Assembly: GCF_009760905.1 (NCBI RefSeq)
Contig: NZ_VIRW01000002.1
Location: 1-64,000, forward strand
DNA length: 64,000 nt
Direction: 5' to 3'
Source: Chitinibacter sp. GC72
GTDB taxonomy: Bacteria; Pseudomonadota; Gammaproteobacteria; Burkholderiales; Chitinibacteraceae
A model generated the notes under the pieces. It worked only from the letters and a program-made list of their open reading frames with translations, ran no database searches and was not told where the DNA came from. Shown in pieces: positions 46,417 through 55,404 of this stretch; the first letter of the stretch is position 1, and each line of letters opens with the position of its first letter. The translations under genes and the position numbers were made by a program.

Positions 46417-47403
46417 TTACTCCTTCGTTGCCGAAGCGTCCCAGGCCTCAAAAGTGCTCGCGTTGTCACGCGTCACCAGTGTAGTGCCCAGCAACAGCAG
46501 CTCCGGTTCTGCCGCCCCGCCCTGATGCAGGGCAAGCGCCATCTCGATGGCGTGCTGGCCTATCATTCTGGGTGACTGGCTGGCAGTGACCACGATGGGC
46601 GAATCACCCGCAATGGCCTGCACCACGGCATGCGAGCCATCAACCGAGCCAATCCGGGTTTTGTGATGTCCGGCTTTTTGCAAGGCTTGTACCGAGCCCA
46701 GTGCCTGCCTGTCGTTAATTGTGAAGACCGCATCAAGTTCACCATACCGGCTGATCGCCGCCTGCATGGCCGTGTGGCCGCCCCAGACCGAGCCATCGCC
46801 ATTTTCCTTGTCCGACAGCAACTGGATTTTCGGATAATTGAGCCAGGCCTGCTTGCAGCCCGCAACGCGGTCGATTACCGACGACACTTGCGGACCATTC
46901 TGAATCACCACCCTGCCCTTGCCATTGATCCGGCGCGCCAGATAGTCACACACCAGCTGGCCTGCCGCAAAATTGTCGGTCAGCACCGTTTGCTGCGCGC
47001 CGGTAGCACGGACATCCACGCCAATCACCACAATGCCCTGCTTGCGCGCCTGCAGCAGCACTTTTTCCAGCGCATGCTCGGACGAAGCGGATAACAAAAT
47101 GACATCCACTTTGAGTTTGATCAGCTCCTGAATCTGCGCCTGCTGGTTGGCCACACTATATTCAGCCGCCCGGACTATCCATTTCACCGCCGGGTTTTGC
47201 TGGCGCGCGCGCTCATGCGCACCGCGCGTCAAAGCAACAAAAAACGGATTGGCCAGGCTGGACACACTGACGCCAACGCTCTGTGGCCAGGGCGCTTTAC
47301 TGGCCGCGGCCGCCGGTTTTGCCGTTTCGCCCTGCGCCATGGTCATCAGCACAAAAACCAGCAGCACAAAGCAACACAAATTGATTAAAGACATCCCGCG
47401 CAT
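46417..47403 (-). CDS. Orphan sugar-binding periplasmic protein
   Basis: A 328-residue type I periplasmic binding protein with a signal peptide (about 1-24, ending AQG). VGVSVSSLANPFFVALTRGAH (about 43-63), VDVILLSASSEHALEKVLLQARKQGIVVIGVD (about 98-129) and the IGSVDGSHAVVQAIAGDSPIVVTASQSP segment (about 240-267) define the fold. It is transcribed toward the sugar operon, with no transporter genes of its own. It may serve a distant ABC transporter, feed the neighbouring one with a second sugar, or present ligand to a chemoreceptor. Confidence 0.85.
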   Translation of the reverse strand: MRGMSLINLCCFVLLVFVLMTMAQGETAKPAAAASKAPWPQSVGVSVSSLANPFFVALTRGAHERARQQNPAVKWIVRAAEYSVANQQAQIQELIKLKVDVILLSASSEHALEKVLLQARKQGIVVIGVDVRATGAQQTVLTDNFAAGQLVCDYLARRINGKGRVVIQNGPQVSSVIDRVAGCKQAWLNYPKIQLLSDKENGDGSVWGGHTAMQAAISRYGELDAVFTINDRQALGSVQALQKAGHHKTRIGSVDGSHAVVQAIAGDSPIVVTASQSPRMIGQHAIEMALALHQGGAAEPELLLLGTTLVTRDNASTFEAWDASATKE

Positions 47404-47835
47404 GATCTGCCCCTGTCGAGTTCGCGGATTCTTACAGCCGAATCCATTACCCCGTATTAGCCCACGGCACTGGGCCTTGCCTTGCTAACTGACAGGAGGC
47501 AGACCAGGCTTACAGAGTGGCAGAGCTCAGTAGCTCGCCCCAGCCCGAGCCGCCACGGGGGCGATGGCAAGCCTGTGCCGGGTGGCTGGGCAAAGCCAGA
47601 TTGCTGCATTGTCTGAGCCGTTGCCAATAGCAAAATTCAGCCAGCTGGTGCAGCTGACCCACCCGCTGTTCAATATCGTGCAGGATTTGCGCTTCACTTT
47701 GCACGGCTTTGTTAATGGAATGGACGCCCCTTCCAAATGCAGCGCGGCCGTTCCCCTGCCCAGCCCCTTGGGGGCGCAGTTTCCAGCTAGGCTATTTCAG
47801 CACCAGCAATGACCGTTTTCAGTGTCTATTCTGGA
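47404..47835. other. Gene-poor gap before tRNA-Met
   Basis: No convincing gene is present. A minus-strand frame 47,510-47,704 (GTG start, LHDIEQRVGQLHQLAEFCYWQRL) has a helical look and could be a remnant, but it has no ribosome site or known relative. The rest is non-coding. Confidence 0.35.
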
Positions 47836-47897
47836 TTGTTGGTATCGGGATTTGATACCAACAAATATACCAACAATGATTGCTGGCTTTGTTGGTA
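47836..47897. repeat. Cluster of four TTGTTGGTA half-sites forming two palindromes
   Basis: TTGTTGGTATC (47836-47846) and GATACCAACAA (47854-47864) form an 11-bp stem with a 7-base loop. TACCAACAA (47868-47876) and TTGTTGGTA (47889-47897) form a second stem. All four arms share TTGTTGGTA. The cluster is 90 bp from the 3' end of tRNA-Met, a typical neighbourhood for integrase arm sites or att remnants. Confidence 0.55.
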
Positions 47898-47922
47898 CTA
47901 TGGCGAACTGCTGCGGAAACAA

Positions 47923-47955
47923 AAAGCCCCGCAATCCTAGGATTTACGGGGCTTT
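47923..47955 (-). terminator. Terminator of tRNA-Met
   Basis: Stem AAAGCCCCG / CGGGGCTTT with an internal palindrome AATCCTAGGATT and, on the minus strand, a T run after the stem. It lies 33 bp past the tRNA 3' end. Confidence 0.88.
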
Positions 47956-47988
47956 AGGTATTCTCTGGGAAACCCTGAGAATGGTATT

Positions 47989-48065
47989 TGGTGGCTATGA
48001 CGGGACTCGAACCTGTGACCCCAGCATTATGAGTGCTGTGCTCTAACCAACTGAGCTACATAGCC
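47989..48065 (-). tRNA. tRNA-Met (elongator, anticodon CAT)
   Basis: A 77-base tRNA on the minus strand: acceptor GGCTATG / CATAGCC, discriminator A, encoded CCA (47989-47991). D-arm AGCTCAGTTGGTTAGAGC, anticodon loop CTCATAA, T-arm with GGTTCGAGTCC. The first base pairs with the acceptor end, unlike initiator tRNA, so it is elongator Met. Confidence 0.95.
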
Positions 48066-48179
48066 AAGAGAAGCAGCATGATAGTAGGCCGATTATGTAC
48101 TGTCAACCCCTCTTCGATTTTTTCTTTCAATTATGTGCGGGTCTTGATACCATTAGCCCCTCTTACAGGAGACGAGCGC

Positions 48180-48527
48180 ATGCGCAAGTTGTTGTTTTCT
48201 TTGCTTCTTAGTATTTCGGCCAGTAGTTTTGCGGCTCGCACTTTTCCAAACGGAAATTTGCTTGAATTAGAAGCCTATCAGCCAGGACAAATGAAACTGA
48301 GCGGCAAAGTCTATACCACGGCGCCTGCGATGCAGGTTCGCGGACTGAAAAACACCTTGTTGATGCCCGGATTTATCGCGCAATTACCGCGCAATAGCAA
48401 AGTCTGGGTGCAGGCCGAACCGAATACCGGTTATATCTGGCGTGTGTGGGTGGTGAATGAACTAGAAGCCCAACAATTGGCGATCCGCGAAAAACAAGAA
48501 CGCGAGCTCAAAGCCAATCAACAATAG
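48180..48527 (+). CDS. Small exported protein, unknown function
   Basis: A 115-residue protein with a clear signal peptide (RKLLFSLLLSISASSFAA, cleavage about residue 19). The mature part has several beta strands (LLELEAYQPGQMKLSGKVYT, GFIAQLPRNSKVWVQAEP) and a charged helical tail (AIREKQERELKANQQ). I do not recognise the family. AGGAG eight bases before the ATG at 48180 sets the start; an upstream frame overlaps the tRNA and is rejected. Its position near miaB may be coincidental. Confidence 0.7.
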   Translation: MRKLLFSLLLSISASSFAARTFPNGNLLELEAYQPGQMKLSGKVYTTAPAMQVRGLKNTLLMPGFIAQLPRNSKVWVQAEPNTGYIWRVWVVNELEAQQLAIREKQERELKANQQ

Positions 48528-48717
48528 GTATACCTCTGTAGCTATTACTAGATTTTATCTGCATAGGCATACCCCCCTATGCATTCGATTTTTCGTTTGC
48601 CGCGCAAACCCATTAGCTTTTAAAAGAAAAGATGTAACCCAATGAGCAGGAAAGTGTGTCGCTAAACCTTATCCTGCCTTCGCAGCCCTATTTGCATTTC
48701 AGAAAAGACGTGAATTT

Positions 48718-50052
48718 ATGAGTAAGAAAGTATTTATCAAGACCTTTGGCTGCCAGATGAACGAGTACGACTCGGACAAAATGGTCGATGTATTACACGC
48801 ATCGGAAGGCTTGAGCCGCACCGACAATGTTGAAGAAGCCGACGTAATTTTATTCAACACCTGTAGCGTGCGTGAAAAAGCACAGGAAAAAGTATTTTCT
48901 GACTTAGGCCGTATCAAGGAATTGAAAAACGCCAACCCAAACATCGTCATCGGCGTCGGCGGTTGTGTTGCTTCGCAAGAAGGCGACACGATTGTGAAAC
49001 GCGCACCGTACGTCGACATTGTATTTGGCCCGCAAACCTTGCACCGCTTGCCTGAGCTGATTGCAGAAAAGCGCAAAACAGGCGTATCGCAAGTCGATAT
49101 TTCTTTCCCAGAAATCGAAAAATTCGACCACATGCCACCGGCGCGTGTCGAAGGCGGCTCGGCCTTTGTGTCGATTATGGAAGGCTGCTCAAAATACTGT
49201 TCATTCTGCGTCGTACCGTACACGCGCGGCGAAGAAGTATCACGCCCGTTTGACGACGTACTGGTTGAAGTAGCGAACTTGGCGCAGCAAGGCATCAAGG
49301 AAATCCACTTGCTCGGCCAAAACGTGAACGCGTACCGTGGCAAGATGGAAGACGGCGAAATCGCTGATTTTGCAACGCTGCTTGAATACGTGCACGAAAT
49401 TCCGGGCATTGAGCGCATGCGTTTCACGACCAGCCATCCAAAAGAAATGACGCAACGCATTATCGATTGCTACAAAAATCTGCCGAAATTGGTATCGCAT
49501 TTGCACTTGCCCGTACAAGCCGGTTCCGACCGCGTACTGGTGAATATGAAGCGCGGCTACACCACGCTGGAATACAAATCGCTGATCCGCAAATTACGCG
49601 AAGCGCGCCCTGATATTTGCATGTCGAGCGACTTTATCGTCGGCTTCCCCGGCGAAACCGAGGACGATTTCGAGCGCACAATGAAACTGATCGAAGACGT
49701 GCGCTTTGACGCCAGCTTTAGCTTTGTTTACAGCCGCCGCCCGGGCACGCCAGCCGCCGATTTGGGCGACGATGTGCCAGAAGAAGTGAAATTGGCGCGC
49801 CTGAAACGCTTGCAAGCGCGAATTGAAGAATTCGCCAGCGAGATCAATCAGGAAATGCTCGGCACTGTTCAACGCGTGATCGTCGAAAAAATCTCGAAAA
49901 AAGACAGCAAAGAGCTGGCTGGCCGCACTGATAACAACCGCATCGTCAACTTCCCCGGCAACCCGCGCCTGATCAATCAAATGGTCAATGTGCGGATCAC
50001 CAAAGTGTTCCCGCATACGCTAGGCGGTGAGCTGGTGATTCTGGAAGACTAA
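48718..50052 (+). CDS. miaB: tRNA-2-methylthio-N6-dimethylallyladenosine synthase
   Basis: A 444-residue radical-SAM methylthiotransferase modifying A37 of tRNAs that read UNN codons. The N-terminal UPF0004 domain has Cys ligands in [21 protein letters not shown] and [10 protein letters not shown]. The radical-SAM motif CSKYCSFC (about 153-160) binds the second cluster, and the C-terminal TRAM domain ends [15 protein letters not shown]. Full length. It heads the conserved miaB-phoH-ybeY cluster, which links tRNA and rRNA maturation with envelope genes. Confidence 0.98.
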   Translation: MSKKVFIKTFGCQMNEYDSDKMVDVLHASEGLSRTDNVEEADVILFNTCSVREKAQEKVFSDLGRIKELKNANPNIVIGVGGCVASQEGDTIVKRAPYVDIVFGPQTLHRLPELIAEKRKTGVSQVDISFPEIEKFDHMPPARVEGGSAFVSIMEGCSKYCSFCVVPYTRGEEVSRPFDDVLVEVANLAQQGIKEIHLLGQNVNAYRGKMEDGEIADFATLLEYVHEIPGIERMRFTTSHPKEMTQRIIDCYKNLPKLVSHLHLPVQAGSDRVLVNMKRGYTTLEYKSLIRKLREARPDICMSSDFIVGFPGETEDDFERTMKLIEDVRFDASFSFVYSRRPGTPAADLGDDVPEEVKLARLKRLQARIEEFASEINQEMLGTVQRVIVEKISKKDSKELAGRTDNNRIVNFPGNPRLINQMVNVRITKVFPHTLGGELVILED

Positions 50053-50059
50053 GATTAAA

Positions 50060-50078
50060 TGGCGGGTATATCCCGCCA
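50060..50078 (+). terminator. Hairpin between miaB and phoH
   Basis: TGGCGGG / CCCGCCA with a 5-base loop, extended by TTAAA/ATTTA flanks but lacking a T run. It may attenuate transcription or stabilise miaB mRNA rather than terminate fully, since phoH follows by 19 bp. Confidence 0.5.
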
Positions 50079-50096
50079 TAATTTATGGAATAAGCC

Positions 50097-51116
50097 TTGC
50101 ACACTGATACCCTATCTTTTACTCCAATCGATAACGCCCGCCTTGCCAATCTGTGCGGGCCTCTGGATGAAAACCTCAAGCAAATTGAAAACGCGCTCGA
50201 CGTGACAATTTCACGCCGTAACGAGCATTTCAAAGTCGCTGGCCGCACCAAGGTCGTCAATCAAGCGCTTGATGCGCTGGAATATTTTTACAACGAAGCG
50301 GTGCGCAAAGAGCTGGAAGTTGATGATATTCAGCTTGGCCTGATCGAAATCATCCGTGGTCCAGAAGAAGCGCAATCCGATGTCGATACGCCAGTGCTGC
50401 GCACGCGTCGCGCTGACTTGCGCGGCCGCACGCCGGGGCAGAATGTTTATTTGAAACAAATTCAAGACAACGATATTACTTTCGGTATCGGGCCAGCCGG
50501 TACGGGTAAGACGTATCTGGCTGTAGCCAGCGCGGTAGATGCGCTAGAGCGCGATACCGTCAAGCGTTTGATCTTGGTACGCCCTGCGGTGGAAGCGGGT
50601 GAAAAGCTCGGCTTCTTGCCCGGCGATTTAACGCAAAAGGTCGATCCTTACCTGCGCCCGCTGTACGACGCGCTGTACGACTTGCTCGGCTTTGACCATG
50701 TGACGCGGCTGTTCGAGAAAGGCATTATCGAAATTGCACCGCTGGCCTTTATGCGCGGCCGTACGCTGAACCACAGCTTTATCATTCTGGACGAAGCGCA
50801 AAACAGCACGCCCGAGCAGATGAAGATGTTTTTGACGCGGATCGGTTTTGGCAGCAAGGCCGTGATCACGGGCGACCCGACGCAGGTCGATTTGCCCAAA
50901 CATATGAAATCCGGTCTGGTCGACGCGCAAGAAGTCTTGCAAGGCGTGCGCGGCATCGGCATTCATCACTTCACCAGTGACGACGTCGTGCGCCACCCGC
51001 TGGTGCAGAAAATCGTCAATGCGTATGAGAAAGCGACCAAAAAACGCGACGAAGAAGCGGCTGCACGCAAAGCGCGCCAAGAAGCTGAGCGTGAACTGGC
51101 GCTGAAAAAGGAATAA
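50097..51116 (+). CDS. phoH: PhoH-like ATPase (YbeZ)
   Basis: A 339-residue P-loop protein. N-terminal KH-like region (about 1-95), then the PhoH ATPase with Walker A GIGPAGTGKTYLAVA (about 125-139), VRPAVEAGEKLGFLPGD (about 161-177) and Walker B SFIILDEAQNSTPEQM (about 225-240). The tail is a charged helix (DEEAAARKARQEAERELALKKE). It acts with YbeY in rRNA processing or RNA turnover in related bacteria. The start is TTG at 50097, the first codon giving the family N-terminus; a better start was not found. Confidence 0.94.
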   Translation: MHTDTLSFTPIDNARLANLCGPLDENLKQIENALDVTISRRNEHFKVAGRTKVVNQALDALEYFYNEAVRKELEVDDIQLGLIEIIRGPEEAQSDVDTPVLRTRRADLRGRTPGQNVYLKQIQDNDITFGIGPAGTGKTYLAVASAVDALERDTVKRLILVRPAVEAGEKLGFLPGDLTQKVDPYLRPLYDALYDLLGFDHVTRLFEKGIIEIAPLAFMRGRTLNHSFIILDEAQNSTPEQMKMFLTRIGFGSKAVITGDPTQVDLPKHMKSGLVDAQEVLQGVRGIGIHHFTSDDVVRHPLVQKIVNAYEKATKKRDEEAAARKARQEAERELALKKE

Positions 51117-51118
51117 GC

Positions 51119-51478
51119 ATGCAGAAAACAACCCTGCCCGGACTATTGCTGATCTGCGCTCTACCCGTGCAGGCCATCACGCCGCAAGCCGACGCCGAAG
51201 TGCAGCAATTATTGAATTTTGTTGGCAAATCGCAATGCACGTTTATTCGCAGCGGAACAAACTATAGCGCCAAAGAAGCGCAAGAGCATCTGGGCATGAA
51301 ATACGGCAAGGCGAAAAACAAAATCAGCAGCAGCGAAGATTTCGTCAACGAAGTAGCGAGCAAAAGCTATCTCACCGGCAAGCCCTATACCGTGCAATGC
51401 CCGAAAACGGCCGAACAGCCAGCCAAAAATTGGTTGAGCACCGAGTTAAAGCGCCTGCGCGCCGAAAAGAAATCCTAA
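51119..51478 (+). CDS. DUF5329 family periplasmic protein
   Basis: A 119-residue protein starting two bases after phoH. The signal peptide (about 1-19) is followed by EVQQLLNFVGKSQCTFIRSG, then TNYSAKEAQEHLGMKYGKAK, SEDFVNEVASKSYLTGKPY and a C-terminal WLSTELKRLR. This matches DUF5329: a helix bundle with a Cys pair (here QCTF and VQCPK). Function unknown. The insertion between phoH and ybeY is uncommon relative to the usual direct phoH-ybeY junction. Confidence 0.8.
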   Translation: MQKTTLPGLLLICALPVQAITPQADAEVQQLLNFVGKSQCTFIRSGTNYSAKEAQEHLGMKYGKAKNKISSSEDFVNEVASKSYLTGKPYTVQCPKTAEQPAKNWLSTELKRLRAEKKS

Positions 51479-51499
51479 GCCATTACACACAAGCCATTT

Positions 51500-51970
51500 A
51501 TGTCCAAGAATATCGAAATCAGCATTCAAAACCAAAGCACCCTTAGCCCCATCCCACGCAAAAAACTGCTGAAAGAGTGGGTGCGCGCAGCGCTGGGCGC
51601 ACAGGTGGAAATGGCGCAAATTACCTTACGCTTTGTGGACACCCCCGAGGGCCAGACGCTGAACCGCGAATATCGCCAGAAAGACTACGCCACTAACGTA
51701 CTGACTTTTACTTTTAACGACGATATGCCGCAAATCGACGGCATGCCGCTGTTGGGCGATCTGGTTTTTTGCGGCGCGGTGATCGAGCGTGAAGCGCAAG
51801 TGCAAAACAAACCGCTACTGGCACATTACTGCCATATGGTCGTGCATGGCACTTTGCACATGCAAGGCTTTGACCATATTGAAGACGATGAAGCCGAGAC
51901 AATGGAAAGCTTAGAAACGCAAATTGTCATGTCTTTGGGTTATGATGATCCGTACTTGGCGGAAAAATAA
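51500..51970 (+). CDS. ybeY: Endoribonuclease YbeY
   Basis: A 156-residue metal-dependent endoribonuclease for 16S rRNA 3' maturation and ribosome quality control. The metal-binding H-x-x-x-H-x-x-x-x-x-H motif is HGTLHMQGFDH (about 119-129), preceded by LGDLVFCGAVIEREAQ (about 85-100). NREYRQKDYATNVLTF (about 53-68) is also typical. Full length. It lies in the miaB-phoH-ybeY-corC-lnt cluster, and the ATG follows the DUF5329 gene by 21 bp. Confidence 0.97.
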   Translation: MSKNIEISIQNQSTLSPIPRKKLLKEWVRAALGAQVEMAQITLRFVDTPEGQTLNREYRQKDYATNVLTFTFNDDMPQIDGMPLLGDLVFCGAVIEREAQVQNKPLLAHYCHMVVHGTLHMQGFDHIEDDEAETMESLETQIVMSLGYDDPYLAEK

Positions 51971-52116
51971 GTTAGTTAAGCACAAGTTTTCTTGCGTCGT
52001 TGTCTCGCCTTGTCGTACTAGATGTACTGTCTGCGGCTTCGACGCCTTGCCATAAAACTTTTGCACGAGCTCTTAATCACCCAGGTTTTTTTCAATTTAA
52101 AGGAAGCACGACCACT

Positions 52117-52986
52117 ATGGACGATGTACCGTCCCCGAGTCCCAAGCAAAATTGGCTTGAGCGACTCACCCATTTCCTGTTACGGGAGCCGGAAAACCGC
52201 GGCGAACTGGTTGAAATCATGCACTCGGCTTTCGAGCGCCACCTGCTCGACGCCGACGCGCTGGGCATGATCGAAGGTGTGCTGAACGTCGGCGATATGC
52301 AGGTGCGCGATGTCATGGTGCCGCGCTCGCAAATGGACGTCATCGACATCAACGACACGCCCGCCGAATTTATCCCCCGTGTGATCGCCACTGCGCACTC
52401 GCGCTTTCCGGTGATCGATGGTAGCAAAGACAGCGTGGTCGGCATTTTGCTGGCGAAAGATCTGCTGCGCTACTACGCCGAAGATGTTGAATTTAATGTC
52501 CGCGACATGCTCCGCCCCGTCGTGTATATCCCCGAAGCCAAACGCTTGAACGTGCTACTCAAGGATTTTCGCAATAATCGCAACCACATGGCGATTGTGG
52601 TCGATGAATACGGCGGCGTGGCGGGCTTGGTGACGATTGAAGACGTGATCGAACAGATTGTCGGCGACATTGAAGACGAATTTGACGAAGACGACGATGA
52701 AGACCAGATCATTCCTGATCGCCGTGGCAATCTGCGCGTCAAAGGCGAAACCCGGATCGCCGACCTGAACGAGGCACTGAGCGAGCACTTCGACAGCCGC
52801 AGCCAGTTTAGCGACAAGGAAGTCGATACCGTCGCTGGCCTGGTGACACTGGCTTTTGGTTGCGTCCCCAAACGCGGCGAAGAAATCGTGATCGACGGCT
52901 ATCACTTCCTCGTTTTGCGCGCAGACAGCCGCCGTGTGCATTCAGTGCAGATTGACGAGCATCTGGAACGGCACGAGATCGAATAG
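52117..52986 (+). CDS. corC: CorC-like CBS-domain protein
   Basis: A 289-residue cytoplasmic protein of the magnesium/cobalt efflux accessory family. Two CBS domains (about 65-180, with MVPRSQMDVIDI and FPVIDGSKDSVVGILLAKDLL, then RNNRNHMAIVVDEYGGVAGLVTIEDVIEQIVGDI) are followed by the CorC_HlyC domain (about 205-285, with DADL-like ADLNEALSEHF and the D-x-V-x-G-x-V motif DTVAGLVTLAFG). The ATG at 52117 gives the usual start MDDVPSP. It precedes lnt, the normal neighbour. Confidence 0.93.
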   Translation: MDDVPSPSPKQNWLERLTHFLLREPENRGELVEIMHSAFERHLLDADALGMIEGVLNVGDMQVRDVMVPRSQMDVIDINDTPAEFIPRVIATAHSRFPVIDGSKDSVVGILLAKDLLRYYAEDVEFNVRDMLRPVVYIPEAKRLNVLLKDFRNNRNHMAIVVDEYGGVAGLVTIEDVIEQIVGDIEDEFDEDDDEDQIIPDRRGNLRVKGETRIADLNEALSEHFDSRSQFSDKEVDTVAGLVTLAFGCVPKRGEEIVIDGYHFLVLRADSRRVHSVQIDEHLERHEIE

Positions 52987-53007
52987 TCATCTTGACGATA
53001 TAAACTG

Positions 53008-53057
53008 ACAGGCTGGATCTGGCGCGAATTTTCCCATACGCCAGAACAGCCTGTTTT
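53008..53057 (+). terminator. Two-tier hairpin between corC and lnt
   Basis: ACAGGCTG pairs with CAGCCTGT and, nested inside, TCTGGCG pairs with CGCCAGA; TTTT follows. lnt starts 33 bp later, so some read-through is likely. Confidence 0.7.
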
Positions 53058-53089
53058 CACGCTGGCATTTGCTGGCAAAGCGCAGCCAC

Positions 53090-54610
53090 ATGACCCTCAC
53101 CCGCCCCCAGCAAATCCTACTTCAGACCATCGCCGGAGCTATCAGCGTACTGGCTTTTGCGCCTGTGTCGCAATTCTGGCTGATGCCCGTGTGCCTGTGG
53201 GTGTTTCTGTTTGGTATTCAGCAGGCGGCCAGCGCTCGCTGGGCTGCGCTTAATGGCTTTGCCTGGGGCATGGGGTATTTCTGTGCAAACGCCAGCTGGG
53301 TTTACATCAGCCTGCATACCCATGGTGGTATGCCTGTATGGATGGCGGCGGGCAGCACGCTGGGCTTTGCCGTTTTTCTGGCTCTGTTTCCAATGCTGGC
53401 GGCCTTCTTCACGCGCAAGCTGTTTACCGCCAGCACACCGCGCCTTGAGGCGCTGCGTTACGCCGTCCTTGCACCCACGCTGTTTGTGATTTTTGAATGG
53501 ATTCGCGGCTGGATTTTTACCGGTTTTCCTTGGGGCTCAGTTGGCAGCTCGCAGCTGGCGACGATGGGCGGGTTCTACCCCATTATCGGCAGCTATGGGG
53601 TCGGCTTTTTGCTGTGTCTGGCTGTTGGTGCGTTTGTATACGAAAAGCGGCTTGGCTTGGGGCTGGCCTTTGCACTGATCAGTAGCAGCTCGCTACTCAA
53701 TCAAATCGACTGGACCCAGCCGCAGGGCGCGCCGGTGCAAGTGAGCCTGCTGCAAGGCAATATCCCGCAATCAATCAAATGGAACCCGGATATTTTTGTC
53801 GATAGCCTGGGCAACTATATGGATCTGGCGCGCCGTGCGCAGGGGCAATTGATCGTCTTTCCCGAAACGGCCATTCCGTCGATGCTGGACAATATTCCGC
53901 CGTGGTATCTGGACGATTTGCGCCAGATCATGCGCGAGAAAAACGCCGCAATGATTCTGGGCGTGGCCACCAGCAGCGACGATGGCCAGCGCTCATTTAA
54001 TGCGGCAGTCGATGTCGCCAACCCACGGCAAAATTCTTACGCCAAATACCATCTGGTGCCATTTGGCGAATACATCCCTGCGCCGCAAATTTTTGGCCCG
54101 ATTTATCAGTTTTTGCAAATGCCGCTGATGGGCTTGTCGCGCGGCGAAGCGGTGCAAGCGCCGTTCAGCATGGCGGGTGGCAAGATCGCCGCCAATATTT
54201 GCTATGAAGACGCTTTTGGCAATGAAATCCGCCGCAATGCCGTCAATGCCACGCTCTTGGTTAATCTGACCAATATGGGCTGGTTTGACGGCTCCTGGGC
54301 CGCCGAGCAACACGCCGAAATGGCACGCGCCCGTGCACTGGAAAATGGCCGCTACCTGATCCGCGCCACCAATACCGGCAAAACGGCGATTATCGGCCAC
54401 AAAGGCCAACTGATCGCTGCCCTACCCGCTGAGCAACGCGGCGTACTTGAAGGCGAAATCACCCATCGCAGCGGCACGACGCCGTATCAAATTTGGGGTG
54501 ATTGGCTAATTATTGTTTGTTGGTCGGGAGTGTTGCTAGGGATACTGCTGCAGAACTCACGATGTAGGGAGCGCACGGCCAAGTCGGTTGATAATCTTTC
54601 TAGGTATTAA
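53090..54610 (+). CDS. lnt: Apolipoprotein N-acyltransferase
   Basis: A 506-residue inner-membrane enzyme that adds the third acyl chain to lipoproteins. Six to eight N-terminal helices (about 8-205) are followed by a nitrilase-like domain: catalytic Glu in IVFPETAIPS (about 262-271), Lys in YAKYHLVPFGEYIP (about 322-335) and Cys in ICYEDAFGNE (about 374-383). One C-terminal helix ends the protein. The ATG at 53090 is preferred to a TTG seven codons upstream. corC-lnt is a conserved pair. Confidence 0.95.
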   Translation: MTLTRPQQILLQTIAGAISVLAFAPVSQFWLMPVCLWVFLFGIQQAASARWAALNGFAWGMGYFCANASWVYISLHTHGGMPVWMAAGSTLGFAVFLALFPMLAAFFTRKLFTASTPRLEALRYAVLAPTLFVIFEWIRGWIFTGFPWGSVGSSQLATMGGFYPIIGSYGVGFLLCLAVGAFVYEKRLGLGLAFALISSSSLLNQIDWTQPQGAPVQVSLLQGNIPQSIKWNPDIFVDSLGNYMDLARRAQGQLIVFPETAIPSMLDNIPPWYLDDLRQIMREKNAAMILGVATSSDDGQRSFNAAVDVANPRQNSYAKYHLVPFGEYIPAPQIFGPIYQFLQMPLMGLSRGEAVQAPFSMAGGKIAANICYEDAFGNEIRRNAVNATLLVNLTNMGWFDGSWAAEQHAEMARARALENGRYLIRATNTGKTAIIGHKGQLIAALPAEQRGVLEGEITHRSGTTPYQIWGDWLIIVCWSGVLLGILLQNSRCRERTAKSVDNLSRY

Positions 54611-54613
54611 CTA

Positions 54614-55078
54614 ATGAGTAAAATATTTTTAAACGTACCCTACGCGATGCGCGGTATTGCCAAGTTGCACGGCGCCAATTGGGATGGCTATGAGGAAAAA
54701 TGGTATTGCATCGGTGAAGTGCCAACCGAATTATTGGGCTTTGTGCCACGCACTTTGCCGAGATTTGGCGCTACACCTGAGCCGGGGGCATGGTTAGGCT
54801 CGACGATTGAGGACATTATGCCTCCGCTCAACACAAGCTTACGCGAAGCACCTACTCCAAGCAGAAAAACCGAGCCAGCGACGGTCCCACCACAGCCCGA
54901 CCCAGTAAAGCTCCTTTTCCCCGCCGCAGTGCAAGCACTTGGCTCGCCTGCCAAAGCATCAATATGGCTGATGACACCGAATCCGGCTTTAGGCGATAAA
55001 ATGCCATCGGTAGCCGCCCGCGATCCGGCGGGATTGGCCGCTACGTTCGCACTACTATCTGGCAGAACAACAGAATGA
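54614..55078 (+). CDS. DUF5710 plus Xre/MbcA/ParS-type antitoxin-domain fusion
   Basis: A 154-residue protein. Residues about 3-45 (IFLNVPYAMRGIAKLHGANW then DGYEEKWYCIG) match DUF5710, a small domain associated with DNA-handling mobile-element proteins. Residues 46-90 are a Pro-rich linker. Residues about 105-150 (ALGSPAKASIWLMTPNPALG then DKMPSVAARDPAGLAATFALLSG) match the C-terminal toxin-binding domain of Xre/ParS antitoxins (DUF2384; key pattern W-L-x-x-P-N-x-x-L-G). No toxin (RES or similar) gene lies next to it, and the helix-turn-helix of true antitoxins is missing. It starts four bases after lnt but is otherwise followed by 860 bp without genes. Confidence 0.6.
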   Translation: MSKIFLNVPYAMRGIAKLHGANWDGYEEKWYCIGEVPTELLGFVPRTLPRFGATPEPGAWLGSTIEDIMPPLNTSLREAPTPSRKTEPATVPPQPDPVKLLFPAAVQALGSPAKASIWLMTPNPALGDKMPSVAARDPAGLAATFALLSGRTTE

Positions 55079-55378
55079 CCGCATCATTGGCGTAATCGCC
55101 GTAGGCATTACACCACATACCAATTAATAATGAAATTGGAATATTTGCAGGTTTTATCTGCAATATTCTAATAACAGGTACTGGCAGCTATGCACCACAG
55201 CCAACGATTACCATATATAACCGACAGCGGTGTTATCCTGAAAGTCAATTTCTTTAGTGCCGTAGGTACGATTAGCATAGCGTAATCGTACAAGCAAAAT
55301 CACGAGAGACGCTCTGCGGCTCTTCTTTGCTTGCATCTACATTCAAGCGTCATTGGCGGCTATGCGCCGCGGCACTTA

Positions 55379-55404
55379 CTTTTCTTTGCTTCGCCAAAGA
55401 AAAG
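55379..55404. repeat. Inverted repeat CTTTTCTTTG/CAAAGAAAAG
   Basis: Perfect 10-bp stem with a 6-base loop CTTCGC, followed by a third CAAAGAAAG (near 55411). Similar CTTTGCTTCGCCAAAG elements are widespread between genes of beta- and gammaproteobacteria. Confidence 0.6.

Noticed and set aside
47510-47704. Minus-strand 64-codon frame with a helical-looking product
   Set aside because: It has no ribosome site, starts with GTG in a longer open frame, and matches no recognised family. Treated as possible remnant only.
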